A program made the position numbers and the translations under genes. From Streptacidiphilus sp. PB12-B1b (GTDB lineage Bacteria; Actinomycetota; Actinomycetes; Streptomycetales; Streptomycetaceae), in the NCBI RefSeq assembly GCF_014084125.1, contig NZ_CP048405.1, positions 6,386,001-6,450,000 of the forward strand: a stretch of DNA of 64,000 bases, written 5' to 3'. How positions within the stretch are numbered: position 1 is the stretch's first letter; each line of letters begins with the position of its first letter. Of the stretch, positions 20,789-29,371 are shown piece by piece. The notes beneath the pieces were generated by a model. That model did no database searches. It worked only from the letters and a program-made list of their open reading frames with translations, and was not told where the DNA came from.

Positions 20789-21403
20789 ATGTCTCGTCAT
20801 GCGATCGACCCCCGAATAGCCGCCGCCGTCTGCGGGGCGGTGCTGGCCGCCGGGCTCGGCGGGCTGCTGGGCGGCCTCCCGGCGACCCCGGCGGACGGCG
20901 GTCCGGGTCCCGGCCGGTCGGCCGCCGCCGGGTCACCCGCCCGGACGTCCGTGGCGGCGTCCGTGGCGGCGGCGGTACCGGCCCGGGCGGCGAGCGTCCG
21001 GGTGGCGTACCCGGCGGGCCGGGGCGGGGGCGTGCGGCAGCAGATCCTGCGGATGGTGAACGCCGAGCGCGCGCGGCACGGCTGCCGCGCGCTCAGGGCC
21101 TCCGCCCGGCTGAACCGGCTGGCGCAGGACTACAGCGGCGAGATGGCCGCCGGGGGCTTCTTCGGCCACACCGATCCGGCCGGGCGCGGCCCCTGGGACC
21201 GGGCCCGGGCGCTGGGCGTGCGCAATCTCGGCGGTGAGAACATCGCCATGGGCCAGCCGACCCCGCAGGCGGTGATGGCGGCCTGGATGGGCAGCCCCGG
21301 CCATCGCGCCAACATCCTCGACTGCCGCTACCGCTCACTCGGCGTGGGCGTCTCCTACGCCGCCTCCGGCGGGCCGTGGTGGACCCAGGACTTCGGCTTC
21401 TAG
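20789..21403 (+). CDS. Exported CAP-domain (SCP/PR1-like) protein
   Basis: 204 residues from the ATG at 20789, with GAAGGA about eight bases upstream. The N-terminus has a hydrophobic segment ([21 protein letters not shown]) that fits a signal peptide or anchor. The CAP domain covers roughly residues 85-204: [82 protein letters not shown] and [19 protein letters not shown]. The conserved His (FFGHTDP) and Glu (GGENIA) of the CAP cavity are present. The two Cys residues could form a disulphide outside the cell. Role unknown. It converges on mutM with a four-base overlap. Confidence 0.88.
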   Translation: MSRHAIDPRIAAAVCGAVLAAGLGGLLGGLPATPADGGPGPGRSAAAGSPARTSVAASVAAAVPARAASVRVAYPAGRGGGVRQQILRMVNAERARHGCRALRASARLNRLAQDYSGEMAAGGFFGHTDPAGRGPWDRARALGVRNLGGENIAMGQPTPQAVMAAWMGSPGHRANILDCRYRSLGVGVSYAASGGPWWTQDFGF

Positions 21404-22275
21404 CGCGGGCCGGGCAGGCGCGGGAGCCGCTGGCAGCGCGGGCAGTAGTAGCTGGAGCGGTTCATCCACGGCGCGCGCCGCATCGGGGTGGCGCAGCGGT
21501 TGCAGGGCTCGCCCTCGCGGCCGTACGCGTCCAGGGTGCGGGAGAAGTAGCCGGACTCGCCGTTGACGTTGACGTAGAGGCTGTCGAAGCTGGTGCCGCC
21601 CACGGCCAGGGCCGCTGACATGACATCACGGGCGGAGGCCAGCAGCAGCGCCGCCTGGGCCCGGGTCAGGGTGTCGGCCGGGCGTTCGAAGTGGAGCTTC
21701 GAGCGCCACAGCGCCTCGTCGGCGTAGATGTTGCCGACGCCGCTGATCAGCGTCTGGTCCAGCAGGTTGCGCTTCACCCCGCTGCCCCGGCGGCGCAGCG
21801 CGGCCAGGAAGGCGGTGTCGTCGAAGCGGGAGTCCAGCGGGTCGCGGGCGATGTGGCCGAGCGACAGCGGGGCCGACTCCGGATCGCTGGGGTCGGCGTC
21901 CTCGACGGCGAGGCCGCCGAAGGTGCGCTGGTCGACGAAGCGCAGCTCGGTGCCGGCGTCGTCGGCGAAGCGGATGCGGACCCGCAGGTGGGTCTCGGCG
22001 GGGGCGTCCTCGGGCTGGACCAGCAGCTGCCCGCTCATGCCGAGGTGGCCGATGAGCGAGCTGCCGGTGCCGGGGATCGGCAGCCACAGGTACTTGCCCC
22101 GGCGCTGGGCGGCGCCCAGGGTGCGTCCGGCGAGCTGCGCCGCGAAGTCGTCCGGGCCGGCGGCGTGGCGGCGCACCGAGCGGGGGTGGTACACCGTGAC
22201 CGAGCGCACCGTACGGCCGCTGACCCAGCGGTCCAGGCCCCGTCGAACCACCTCGACCTCGGGCAGTTCAGGCAT
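21400..22275 (-). CDS. mutM: Formamidopyrimidine-DNA glycosylase (Fpg/MutM)
   Basis: Bifunctional base-excision repair enzyme that removes 8-oxoguanine and formamidopyrimidines and nicks the AP site. 291 residues starting [14 protein letters not shown], so Pro2 (nucleophile after Met removal) and Glu3 are present. Lys in GKYLW and the H2TH region near [14 protein letters not shown] (normal family signature) are seen. A C-terminal zinc finger C-x2-C-x16-C-x2-C ([10 protein letters not shown]... YYCPRCQR) is complete. It begins eight bases after the rnc stop, so the two are co-transcribed, giving rpmF-rnc-mutM order. Confidence 0.96.
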   Translation of the reverse strand: MPELPEVEVVRRGLDRWVSGRTVRSVTVYHPRSVRRHAAGPDDFAAQLAGRTLGAAQRRGKYLWLPIPGTGSSLIGHLGMSGQLLVQPEDAPAETHLRVRIRFADDAGTELRFVDQRTFGGLAVEDADPSDPESAPLSLGHIARDPLDSRFDDTAFLAALRRRGSGVKRNLLDQTLISGVGNIYADEALWRSKLHFERPADTLTRAQAALLLASARDVMSAALAVGGTSFDSLYVNVNGESGYFSRTLDAYGREGEPCNRCATPMRRAPWMNRSSYYCPRCQRLPRLPGPR

Positions 22276-22283
22276 TCCGGGTC

Positions 22284-23033
22284 CTAGCCGTTCGCGGACG
22301 TGCTGCTGTCGCCGTGCTTCTCGCGGATGGAGGTCCAGGCGTTCTGCGCGGCCTTCTGCTCCGCTTCCTTCTTGGAGCGGCCGCTGCCGGTGCCGTAGTC
22401 CTCGCCGGCCACGCGGGCGGCGGCGATGAAGGTCTTCTCGTGGTCGGGGCCCGACTCGGAGACGACGTACTCGGGCACGCCGATGCCGACCGAGGCGGTC
22501 AGCTCCTGCAGGCTGGTCTTCCAGTCGAGTCCGGCGCCGAGGTTCGAGGACTCCTCGATCAGCGGGTCGAACAGCCGGTGCACCAGCTCGTCGGCGGCGT
22601 TCAGGCCCTGGTCCAGGTAGACCGCGCCGATGATGGCCTCGAGGGTGTCGGCGAGGATGGAGGACTTGTCGCGCCCCCCGGTGCCCTCCTCGCCGCGACC
22701 GAGGCTGATGAACGAGCCCAGTTCGAGGCCGCGCGCCACCTGGGCGAGGGCGCGCGAATTGACCACCGCGGCGCGCAGCTTGGCCAGCTGCCCCTCCGGG
22801 AGGTCGGGGTGGATGCGGTAGAGCGTGTCCGTCACCACCAGACCCAGCACCGAGTCGCCGAGGAACTCCAGGCGCTCGTTGGTGGGCAGACCACCGTTCT
22901 CGTAGGCGTACGAGCGGTGAGTGAGCGCACGTACCAGAAGGGCCGGCTCGAGTGTGTACCCGAGCCGCCCCTCCAGAACGGCGTACGCGGTGTCGGCGTG
23001 TTGCGACGCAGACGCTGACATCGTGTTGGTCAC
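22284..23033 (-). CDS. rnc: Ribonuclease III
   Basis: Double-strand-specific endoribonuclease for rRNA and mRNA processing; in S. coelicolor the orthologue is AbsB, a global regulator of antibiotic production. 249 residues, GTG start. The RNase III signature [13 protein letters not shown] and the second catalytic acidic cluster [18 protein letters not shown] are intact. A double-stranded RNA binding domain follows ([16 protein letters not shown]... [18 protein letters not shown]). It starts seven bases after the rpmF stop. Confidence 0.96.
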   Translation of the reverse strand: MTNTMSASASQHADTAYAVLEGRLGYTLEPALLVRALTHRSYAYENGGLPTNERLEFLGDSVLGLVVTDTLYRIHPDLPEGQLAKLRAAVVNSRALAQVARGLELGSFISLGRGEEGTGGRDKSSILADTLEAIIGAVYLDQGLNAADELVHRLFDPLIEESSNLGAGLDWKTSLQELTASVGIGVPEYVVSESGPDHEKTFIAAARVAGEDYGTGSGRSKKEAEQKAAQNAWTSIREKHGDSSTSANG

Positions 23034-23040
23034 CAGCCGA

Positions 23041-23214
23041 TCAGACCGACAGGACCTGACGGCGGTTGTACGTGCCGCAGCTGGGGCACGCGATGTGGCC
23101 CAGCTTGGGCTCGTGGCAGCGGTCGCAAGCCACCAGGGCGGGGACCGCAGCCTTCCACTGCGAACGGCGGTGGCGCGTGTTGCTGCGCGACATCTTCCGC
23201 TTCGGAACAGCCAC
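23041..23214 (-). CDS. rpmF: Ribosomal protein bL32
   Basis: 57-residue 50S subunit protein. The start is GTG at 23212-23214 with AGGAG eight bases upstream. The sequence begins [20 protein letters not shown] and has an intact zinc-binding set, CDRC and CPSC ([19 protein letters not shown]). A C-plus L32 is the zinc-binding form; a zinc-free paralogue, if any, would be elsewhere. It lies two bases after the DUF177 gene stop and seven bases before rnc, the usual conserved order. Confidence 0.95.
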   Translation of the reverse strand: MAVPKRKMSRSNTRHRRSQWKAAVPALVACDRCHEPKLGHIACPSCGTYNRRQVLSV

Positions 23215-23216
23215 GG

Positions 23217-23855
23217 CTACTTCTCCTGGTTCTCGGCAGCACCCTCACGGGTACCGCTGTCGTTGCTTCCGGCCTCGAGTGATGGGGCCGAGAGTCCCTG
23301 CAGAGCCGCCCACCGGGGGTCGACGGCGTCATGGTGGTGGTCCGGGTCGTCCGAGAGCCGAGCTCCGCATTCGGAGCACAGGCCCAGGCAGTCGTCCTGG
23401 CACACCGGCTGCAGCGGCAGTGCGAGCACCACCGCGTCACGCAGCACCGGCTCGAGGTCGAACAGGTCGCCCTCAAGCCGGGAAGCTTCTTCGTCCTCGT
23501 CCTCTTCGGCGGTGGCGAAGCGGTTGGTGCCCTCGGGGTAGTAGTACAGCTCCTGGAAGTCCGCGTCGAGCTTCTGCTCGATCGGCTCCAGGCACCGCAC
23601 GCACTCGCCCTTGAGAGCGGCCTTGGCGGTACCCGTGACGAGTACGCCCTCCACCACAGCCTCCAGTCGGAGGTCCAGCTCGACAGCGCTTCCTTCGGGA
23701 ACGCCGATCACCTCGATGCCGAGGCCCTCGGGCGCCGGGAGGGAACGGGAAACCTTGCGCATCGAACCAGGCCGTCGTCCCAGCTCGTGTGTGTCGAACA
23801 CGAGCGGGTCTCGGTGGTCGAGGCGGTTCAGGGTTTCCTGCTCTCTACGGTGCAC
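23217..23855 (-). CDS. YceD/DUF177 family protein
   Basis: Conserved protein next to rpmF, linked in other organisms to 23S rRNA/ribosome maturation. The conserved part begins [21 protein letters not shown]. Cysteines occur as CVRCLEP and [13 protein letters not shown], the pattern of this family, likely a metal site. The start is uncertain: TTG at 23903, GTG at 23855 (chosen) and a CTG at 23831 are all in frame, and none has a strong ribosome site. The Glu/Asp-rich segment [16 protein letters not shown] divides the two Cys motifs. It probably heads the transcript into rpmF-rnc-mutM. Confidence 0.82.
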   Translation of the reverse strand: MHRREQETLNRLDHRDPLVFDTHELGRRPGSMRKVSRSLPAPEGLGIEVIGVPEGSAVELDLRLEAVVEGVLVTGTAKAALKGECVRCLEPIEQKLDADFQELYYYPEGTNRFATAEEDEDEEASRLEGDLFDLEPVLRDAVVLALPLQPVCQDDCLGLCSECGARLSDDPDHHHDAVDPRWAALQGLSAPSLEAGSNDSGTREGAAENQEK

Positions 23856-23997
23856 AGGGCCGCGGGCACCCGGATGCGTGATCCGGGTCGGGGCAGCCGA
23901 CAATCCCCGGCGCTGAACAGGCCGGAGAGGTCAGAGTACCGGAAGGGCGGACCCTGACCCAACTCGCGGCCCCCGGGGCCCGCGGCCCCGGGGCCGG

Positions 23998-25209
23998 CTA
24001 CTGGTATCCGCCCAGCTCCCGCAGCTTGGTGACGTCGATGAAACCGGTGTCGAAGAAGCTGGTCTCGTCCAGGCCCTCGCCCTGCTGCTGGTGCGGCAGG
24101 TGCGGCTGCTGGACGTACGGGTCGTAGCCGGGCTGCTGGGGCTGCGCGGGCTGCTGGGGCTGTGCGGGCTGCTGGGGCTGTGCGGGCTGCTGGGCGTAGC
24201 CGTACGCGTCGTAACCGGGCTGCGGGGGCTGCTGCGGGTAGCCGTAGGGGTCATAGCCCTGCTGCTGCTCGTAGCCGGCCTGGTGCTGGGCCTGGAGCTG
24301 GTACTGCTCCTGGTACGGGTAGCCGTTGGGGTCCTGCTGCTGCGGCTGGCCCTGCTGCGGCCAGTACTCGGGCTGCGGCTCCTGGCCGGTGGACTGGGCC
24401 GGGACGCCATGGGCGGGCAGGGCGTGATCGGGGGCGCCGTGCTCCTGCGCGCCGTGGCCCGCGCCCTGCTCGTGCTCCTGCGGCGGCAGCAGCCCGGCCG
24501 AGGCCAGCTCGGCGGCGACGGCGGCGTGCCGGTCGCCGCCCTGGGCGCCGGACGCCTGGTCGGCGGCCTCCAGGTAGGCGCCCAGGTCGTCGATGGGGCG
24601 CTTGCCGAGCAGCTTGTCGCGGCCCCGGCCGACCGCCTCCAGGGTCTTGCCCAGCGCCGTCTCCAGCGCGGCCAGCTTCACGTCGACGTACTCGTCCACC
24701 TCGGGGCTGGGCGAGTGGAAGGCGTCCTGGGCGAACTCCTCGCCGTCCTCGCCCTCGACCGGGGCGCCGCCGGCGCGGAGCTTGGCCCGGCCGCGACCGA
24801 TCGCGCCGAGGGTCTTGGTGAGCACCACCTCGAAGTTGGCGAGTTTGCTGTCGACGTAGTCGTCGGCCTCGCGGCGCTCCTCCTCGGACTCCGCGCGGGC
24901 CTCGGCGAGCAGCCGGTCGGCCTCGGCCTGGGCGCGCATCACCAGGTCGGTCCCGGCGATCAGCCGGGCCCGCTCGTCGTGCGCCGCGGCGACGATCCGC
25001 TCCGCCTCCCGGCGGGCCTCCTCGACGACCTGGTCGCCCTGCTCCACGGTCTGCTGCGCCTGCGCCAGCTCGGTCGGCAGCGCCTCCCGCAGCGCGCCCA
25101 GCATGGCGACCATCTCGGCCTTGTTCACCACGATCGACGCCGACATCGGCATGGATCTCGCGTTCTCGACCGTTGTGGTGATCTCGTCAAGCTTCTGCTG
25201 CACGTCCAC
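23998..25209 (-). CDS. DivIVA/F0-b-like coiled-coil protein with Pro/Gln-rich tail
   Basis: 403 residues, GTG start at 25207-25209. Residues 1-130 are highly charged and helical (LREALPTELAQAQQTVEQGDQVVEEARREAERIV, LMRAQAEADRLLAEARAESEEERREADDYVDSKL), as in proteins annotated as cell division initiation or ATP synthase b-like in actinomycetes. Residues 175-210 hold a second copy of the YVDxKL...LGKTLxAxGRGRxKL element (SKLANFEVVLTKTLGAIGRGRAKL and VKLAALETALGKTLEAVGRGRDKL). The C-terminal half is low-complexity Gln/Pro/Tyr, including a QPQQPA repeat. No membrane segment. A role in cell pole or division assembly is possible from the coiled coil but unproven. Confidence 0.75.
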   Translation of the reverse strand: MDVQQKLDEITTTVENARSMPMSASIVVNKAEMVAMLGALREALPTELAQAQQTVEQGDQVVEEARREAERIVAAAHDERARLIAGTDLVMRAQAEADRLLAEARAESEEERREADDYVDSKLANFEVVLTKTLGAIGRGRAKLRAGGAPVEGEDGEEFAQDAFHSPSPEVDEYVDVKLAALETALGKTLEAVGRGRDKLLGKRPIDDLGAYLEAADQASGAQGGDRHAAVAAELASAGLLPPQEHEQGAGHGAQEHGAPDHALPAHGVPAQSTGQEPQPEYWPQQGQPQQQDPNGYPYQEQYQLQAQHQAGYEQQQGYDPYGYPQQPPQPGYDAYGYAQQPAQPQQPAQPQQPAQPQQPGYDPYVQQPHLPHQQQGEGLDETSFFDTGFIDVTKLRELGGYQ

Positions 25210-25263
25210 CTAGCTCACGTCTTCCAGAGGAGGCAATGGAGTGGAAGCACGAACTCTACTGCG

Positions 25264-25782
25264 CTACCCGCGCTCCGCGATCCTCGCGCTGAGCCGGCTG
25301 TGGACCAACTCCGGTACGAGATGGGACACATCGCCCCCGTATGCGGCGACCTCCTTCACCAGCGAGGAGGACAGGAAGCTCCAGGTGGGGCTGGTCGGGA
25401 CGAACAGCGTCTCGACGCCGGAGAGGCCGTGGTTCATCTGCGCCATCTGCAGCTCGTAGTCGAAGTCGCTGACCGCCCGCAGCCCCTTGACGATCGCCGG
25501 GATGCCGCGCTCCTTGCAGAAGTCGACCAGCAGCCCGTGGTGGGACTCCACGACCACGTTGCCGTAGGGCGCGGACACCTCCTCGATCATCCGGATCCGC
25601 TCCTCGACCGTGAACAACCCGCTCTTGGACTTGTTGATCAGGACGGCGACATGGACCACGTCGTAGAGCCGGGAGGCCCGCTCGATGATGTCGAGGTGCC
25701 CGTTGGTGATCGGGTCGAACGACCCCGGACAGACAGCACGGCGGATCTCCCGGTAACCCGCAGCATCATTGCTGGCAGACAC
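25264..25782 (-). CDS. coaD: Phosphopantetheine adenylyltransferase
   Basis: Adds AMP to 4'-phosphopantetheine, giving dephospho-CoA. 172 residues. The GTG start at 25780-25782 has GAGG eight bases upstream. Nucleotidyltransferase motifs: [15 protein letters not shown] with the T/HxGH-type nucleotide site, [13 protein letters not shown], and [23 protein letters not shown] near the end, which matches the usual CoaD signature. It is downstream of rsmD with 29 bases between, a widespread gene pair. Confidence 0.96.
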   Translation of the reverse strand: MSASNDAAGYREIRRAVCPGSFDPITNGHLDIIERASRLYDVVHVAVLINKSKSGLFTVEERIRMIEEVSAPYGNVVVESHHGLLVDFCKERGIPAIVKGLRAVSDFDYELQMAQMNHGLSGVETLFVPTSPTWSFLSSSLVKEVAAYGGDVSHLVPELVHSRLSARIAERG

Positions 25783-25811
25783 GGCGATACCTCATTCACT
25801 CGTCAGAACGG

Positions 25812-26408
25812 TCAGGCGACTGGGTCGGCGCTGTCGGCCCCCTCGGCGACGGGGCGGCCGTACCAGAGGGTCGCCTCGCCGTACCGGCGCGAACGGAGCG
25901 CCTGGAACCCGGCGGGCCAGACGAACTCGCCGCCCCTGGTGCCGCGCTCCACGGTGGCAATCGTCCCGTCGGCGAGCCATCCCCGGGAACACAGTGTGAT
26001 CAGAATCTCGCGGACCTCGTCGTCCGTCACCACGTACGGCGGGTCCATGAAGAGCATGTCGTAGCGGGTCGCCGGCGGCTCGCCGGCGAGCACCTTCTCG
26101 ACCTGGCCCGGGCGCACCTCGGCGCCGGACAGGCCCAGGGTGCGGACGTTGGCCAGGATCGCCTTCACCGCCCCCGGATCGGACTCCACCAGCAGCGCGT
26201 GCCCGGCGCCGCGCGACAGCGCCTCCAGGCCCACGGCGCCGGACCCGGCGTACAGGTCCAGCACCCGGGCCCCGGCCAGCGAGCCGCGCTGCGCCTCCCA
26301 GCTGGAGAACAGGCCCTCGCGGGCCCGGTCGGAGGTCGGACGGGTGCCCTCGCCCGGCGGCACGGCCAGGTGGCGGCCTCGGGCGGATCCGGCGATCACG
26401 CGGGTCAT
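25812..26408 (-). CDS. rsmD: 16S rRNA (guanine(966)-N(2))-methyltransferase
   Basis: Methylates the small-subunit rRNA. 198 residues from the ATG at 26406-26408, which has AAGGA eight bases upstream. Motif I VLDLYAGSGAVGLEALSRGA, motif II LVESDP and the catalytic NPPY-like motif as DPPY (LLFMDPPYV region) are present, as in RsmD. The N-terminal RVIAGSARGRHLAVPPGEGTRPTSDRARE is characteristic of the family. It forms an operon with coaD. Confidence 0.95.
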   Translation of the reverse strand: MTRVIAGSARGRHLAVPPGEGTRPTSDRAREGLFSSWEAQRGSLAGARVLDLYAGSGAVGLEALSRGAGHALLVESDPGAVKAILANVRTLGLSGAEVRPGQVEKVLAGEPPATRYDMLFMDPPYVVTDDEVREILITLCSRGWLADGTIATVERGTRGGEFVWPAGFQALRSRRYGEATLWYGRPVAEGADSADPVA

Positions 26409-26506
26409 CAGTGGTCCTTGCGGTGCGGTGCTGTCGCGGTCGCCCACCACGCTATCCGTAGCGGCCGCCCGCAGACGCGGCGGGCGACCGCGACAGCCCG
26501 GCCGCG

Positions 26507-27034
26507 CTAGGCCGGTCCGCCCGCCTCGACCGGCCCGGCCGCGCCGAGCGTCGCCGGGGAGGCGTAGCGGGACCAGGACAGGCAGCCGTCGGGCGGGCAG
26601 TACTCGGGGCGGCGCGGGTCGTGGCCCAGCTCGCGCAGCTTGGTCCGGACCGAGTCGGGGGTGCGGCCGAAGCGGGCCGCTATCCGGGCGACGGTCTCGT
26701 TGTCGTGGAAGCGGCGCAGCAGCTCCTCCTCGTGCACGGGCACCCAGGGGGCGCCGTGTCCGGGGTACAGCTCGCGCAGGACGTCGCGGTCGGGGATGGG
26801 CTCGGAGACGTCGGCGACGATCGCCAGCGCCCGCAGCGCGCGGTTGAACGCGATGCGCAGCGAGGCGACGTCCTCCACCGGCAGCCGCAGCCGGCCGCTG
26901 GCGATGGGGTCGGCGGCGTGGCCCTCGCGCCAGCCGGTGAGCGCGATGACGACCTCGCGGTCGTCGTCGCTGGTGAGTTCGATGCGGAACACCTTGTCGC
27001 CGAGCGGAAGCTCGTTGAGGTGACGGAATGCCAT
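26507..27034 (-). CDS. Conserved hypothetical protein with HTH-like C-terminal helix pair
   Basis: 175 residues, ATG start with GGGGG about eight bases upstream. I do not recognise the family. The N-terminal 90 residues are mixed alpha/beta (FRIELTSDDDREVVIALTGWREG). Residues 110-140 (LLRRFHDNETVARIAARFGRTPDSVRTKLRELG) look like a helix-turn-helix with a SANT/GcrA-like pattern. The end carries CPPDGC. No signal peptide or membrane segment. It is downstream of recG on the same strand (about 100 bases apart). Confidence 0.7.
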   Translation of the reverse strand: MAFRHLNELPLGDKVFRIELTSDDDREVVIALTGWREGHAADPIASGRLRLPVEDVASLRIAFNRALRALAIVADVSEPIPDRDVLRELYPGHGAPWVPVHEEELLRRFHDNETVARIAARFGRTPDSVRTKLRELGHDPRRPEYCPPDGCLSWSRYASPATLGAAGPVEAGGPA

Positions 27035-27132
27035 GCGAGTGCCCCCAGTAGGTCAGTGCACGTGAAGCGCTGTCCTGAACACCTCCATTGTCGCGCGCGG
27101 CACTGACAATCCGGGGTCCTCGGCGGGGCCGG

Positions 27133-29307
27133 TCAGCCCTTCTCCAGGAAGTCCGCGCGCTCCTCGTCGACCAGGCTGCGCAGGGCCGCGGCCAGCTCCG
27201 GATGGCCCTCCAACCGGGGGTCGGCGGCGACCACGGCAGTGGCCTCCTCGCGGGCGGCGGCGATCACCTCCTCGTCCTCCAGCACCGACAGCACCCGCAG
27301 CGAGGAGCGGACGCCGGACTGGGCCTGGCCGAGGACGTCCCCCTCGCGGCGCTGCTCCAGGTCGATCCGGGACAGCTCGAAGCCGTCCAGGGTGGCGGCG
27401 ACCGCGTCCAGCCGGCGCCGGGCCGGGCTGCCGTCGGGCATCTCGCTGACCAGCAGGCACAGGCCGGGTGCGGAACCCCGGCCGACCCGGCCGCGCAGCT
27501 GGTGCAGCTGGGAGACGCCGAAGCGGTCGGCGTCCAGCACGGCCATGACGGTGGCGTTGGGGACGTTGACGCCGACCTCGATGACGGTGGTCGCCACCAG
27601 CACGTCCACCTGCCCGGCGGTGAAGCGGCGCATGACGTCGTCCTTGGCGTCCGGCGCCATCCTGCCGTGCAGGACCTCCACCCGCAGCCCGGCCAGCGGG
27701 CCGCGGAGCAGCTTCTCGGCGGTGTCCAGCACCGCCAGCGGCGGGCGGCGGTCGTCTCCGGCCGCCTGCTTGGCCTTCCTGTCGTCCTCCTCGTCGCCGA
27801 TGCGCGGGCAGACCACGTACGCCTGGTGACCGGCCGCGACCTCCTCGCGGACCCGCTCCCAGGCGCGGGTGAGGAAGTTGGGCTTCTCCAGGGCCGGGAC
27901 GACGTGGGTGGCGATCGGCGAGCGCCCGGCCGGGAGCTGGTCCAGGACGGAAGTCTCCAGGTCGCCGAAGACGGTCATGGCGACCGTGCGCGGGATGGGC
28001 GTGGCCGTCATCACCAGCAGGTGCGGCGGGCGAGCGGCCTTGGCGCGGAGCGCGTCGCGCTGCTCGACGCCGAAGCGGTGCTGCTCGTCCACCACCACCA
28101 GGCCCAGGTCGTCCTGGTGGAACCGGACGCCGTCCTCGATCAGGGCGTGGGTGCCGATGACGATCCCGGCGTCGCCGGTGACCAGGTCGAGCAGGGCGCG
28201 GCGGCGGGCGGCGACGCCCATGGAGCCGGTGAGCAGCGCGATCCTGGTGCCCAGCTCGGAGCCGCCGAGCAGCCCGGCCTCGGCCAGGTCGCCCATCATC
28301 TCCACGATGGAGCGGTGGTGCTGCTGGGCCAGCACCTCGGTCGGCGCGAGCATCGCCGCCTGGCCGCCGGCGTCGACCACGGCCAGCATGGCGCGCAGCG
28401 CCACCAGGGTCTTGCCCGAGCCGACCTCGCCCTGCAGCAGCCGGTGCATGGGGTGTTCCCGGGCCAGGTCGGCGAAGATCTCGGCGGAGACCTTCTGCTG
28501 GCCGTCGGTCAGGGTGAACGGCAGCCGGGCGTCGAAGGCGTCCAGCAGGCCGTCCCGGCCGGGTACCCGGGGGGTGGCGGTCTGCGCGCTGTCGGCGGCG
28601 CGGCGCTGGGCCAGGGCGACCTGCAGCACGAAGGCCTCGTCCCATTTCAGCCGGGCCCTGGCGGCGTGGCACTCGGCCTGGTCGGCGGGGCGGTGGATCT
28701 GCTGCAGGGCGTCGCGCAGCGGCAGCAGGCCGCGGCCCGCGCGCAGCTCCTCGGGCAGCGGGTCGGCCAGTTCGTCCCAGTCGAGGCTGCCGAGCAGGGC
28801 GTCGACGGCCTTGGAGATCCGCCAGGAGGGGACCTTGGCGGCGGCCGGGTAGACCGGGATCAGCCGCCCGGCGAACTCCCGGGCCAGCCCAGTGTCCTCC
28901 TCGTCCATCAACTCGTACTCGGGGTTGGCGAGTTGGCGGACCCGGTTGAAGACGCCGACCTTGCCCGCGAACAGCCCCTGGCGGCCGGGGCGCAGTTCGT
29001 GGACGCGCCGGGCCTGGTTGAAGAAGGTCAGCCGGAGCCGGCTGCGGCCGTCGGTGACCACGACTTCGAGCCGGTCGCCCTTGCGCCCCTGGAACGGGAT
29101 GACCCGGGACTCCTCGATCCGGGCCATCACCGTGACGTGCTCGTCCAGCACCAGGTCGTCCAGGCTGGTCAGCTCGCCGCGCTCGGCGTAGCGGCGCGGG
29201 TAGTGGTGCAGCAGGTCACCGGCGGTGTGCAGGTCCAGGTGGTCGGCCAGGGCCTTGGCGCTGGGGCCGCCGACGAGCCGCTTGAGCGGTTGGTCGAGCG
29301 CGGACAC
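27133..29307 (-). CDS. recG: ATP-dependent DNA helicase RecG
   Basis: Branch-migration helicase acting on stalled forks and Holliday junctions. I chose the GTG at 29305-29307, preceded by GGAGG eight bases upstream, giving 724 residues (MSALDQPLKRLVGG). A wedge/OB domain is at the N-terminus (residues 50-150). Helicase motifs: LLQGEVGSGKT (I), TEVLAQQH (Ia region), VVDEQHRFGVEQR (II, DEQH), TATPIP (III), VLVATTVIEVGVNVPNAT and QLRGRVGRG (VI). The frame is open to 29337, but that start has no ribosome site. Confidence 0.95.
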   Translation of the reverse strand: MSALDQPLKRLVGGPSAKALADHLDLHTAGDLLHHYPRRYAERGELTSLDDLVLDEHVTVMARIEESRVIPFQGRKGDRLEVVVTDGRSRLRLTFFNQARRVHELRPGRQGLFAGKVGVFNRVRQLANPEYELMDEEDTGLAREFAGRLIPVYPAAAKVPSWRISKAVDALLGSLDWDELADPLPEELRAGRGLLPLRDALQQIHRPADQAECHAARARLKWDEAFVLQVALAQRRAADSAQTATPRVPGRDGLLDAFDARLPFTLTDGQQKVSAEIFADLAREHPMHRLLQGEVGSGKTLVALRAMLAVVDAGGQAAMLAPTEVLAQQHHRSIVEMMGDLAEAGLLGGSELGTRIALLTGSMGVAARRRALLDLVTGDAGIVIGTHALIEDGVRFHQDDLGLVVVDEQHRFGVEQRDALRAKAARPPHLLVMTATPIPRTVAMTVFGDLETSVLDQLPAGRSPIATHVVPALEKPNFLTRAWERVREEVAAGHQAYVVCPRIGDEEDDRKAKQAAGDDRRPPLAVLDTAEKLLRGPLAGLRVEVLHGRMAPDAKDDVMRRFTAGQVDVLVATTVIEVGVNVPNATVMAVLDADRFGVSQLHQLRGRVGRGSAPGLCLLVSEMPDGSPARRRLDAVAATLDGFELSRIDLEQRREGDVLGQAQSGVRSSLRVLSVLEDEEVIAAAREEATAVVAADPRLEGHPELAAALRSLVDEERADFLEKG

Positions 29308-29371
29308 GGTCTCCGCCTCCTTCCTTGTGGTCACCACACCGCAGCCTTACCGCACGCCACTGACACCGGCC

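Noticed and set aside
25264-25782. [10 protein letters not shown] in CoaD looked like a departure from the usual ISSTxxR motif
   Set aside because: The same SSSLVKE form occurs in typical bacterial CoaD proteins, so it is ordinary.
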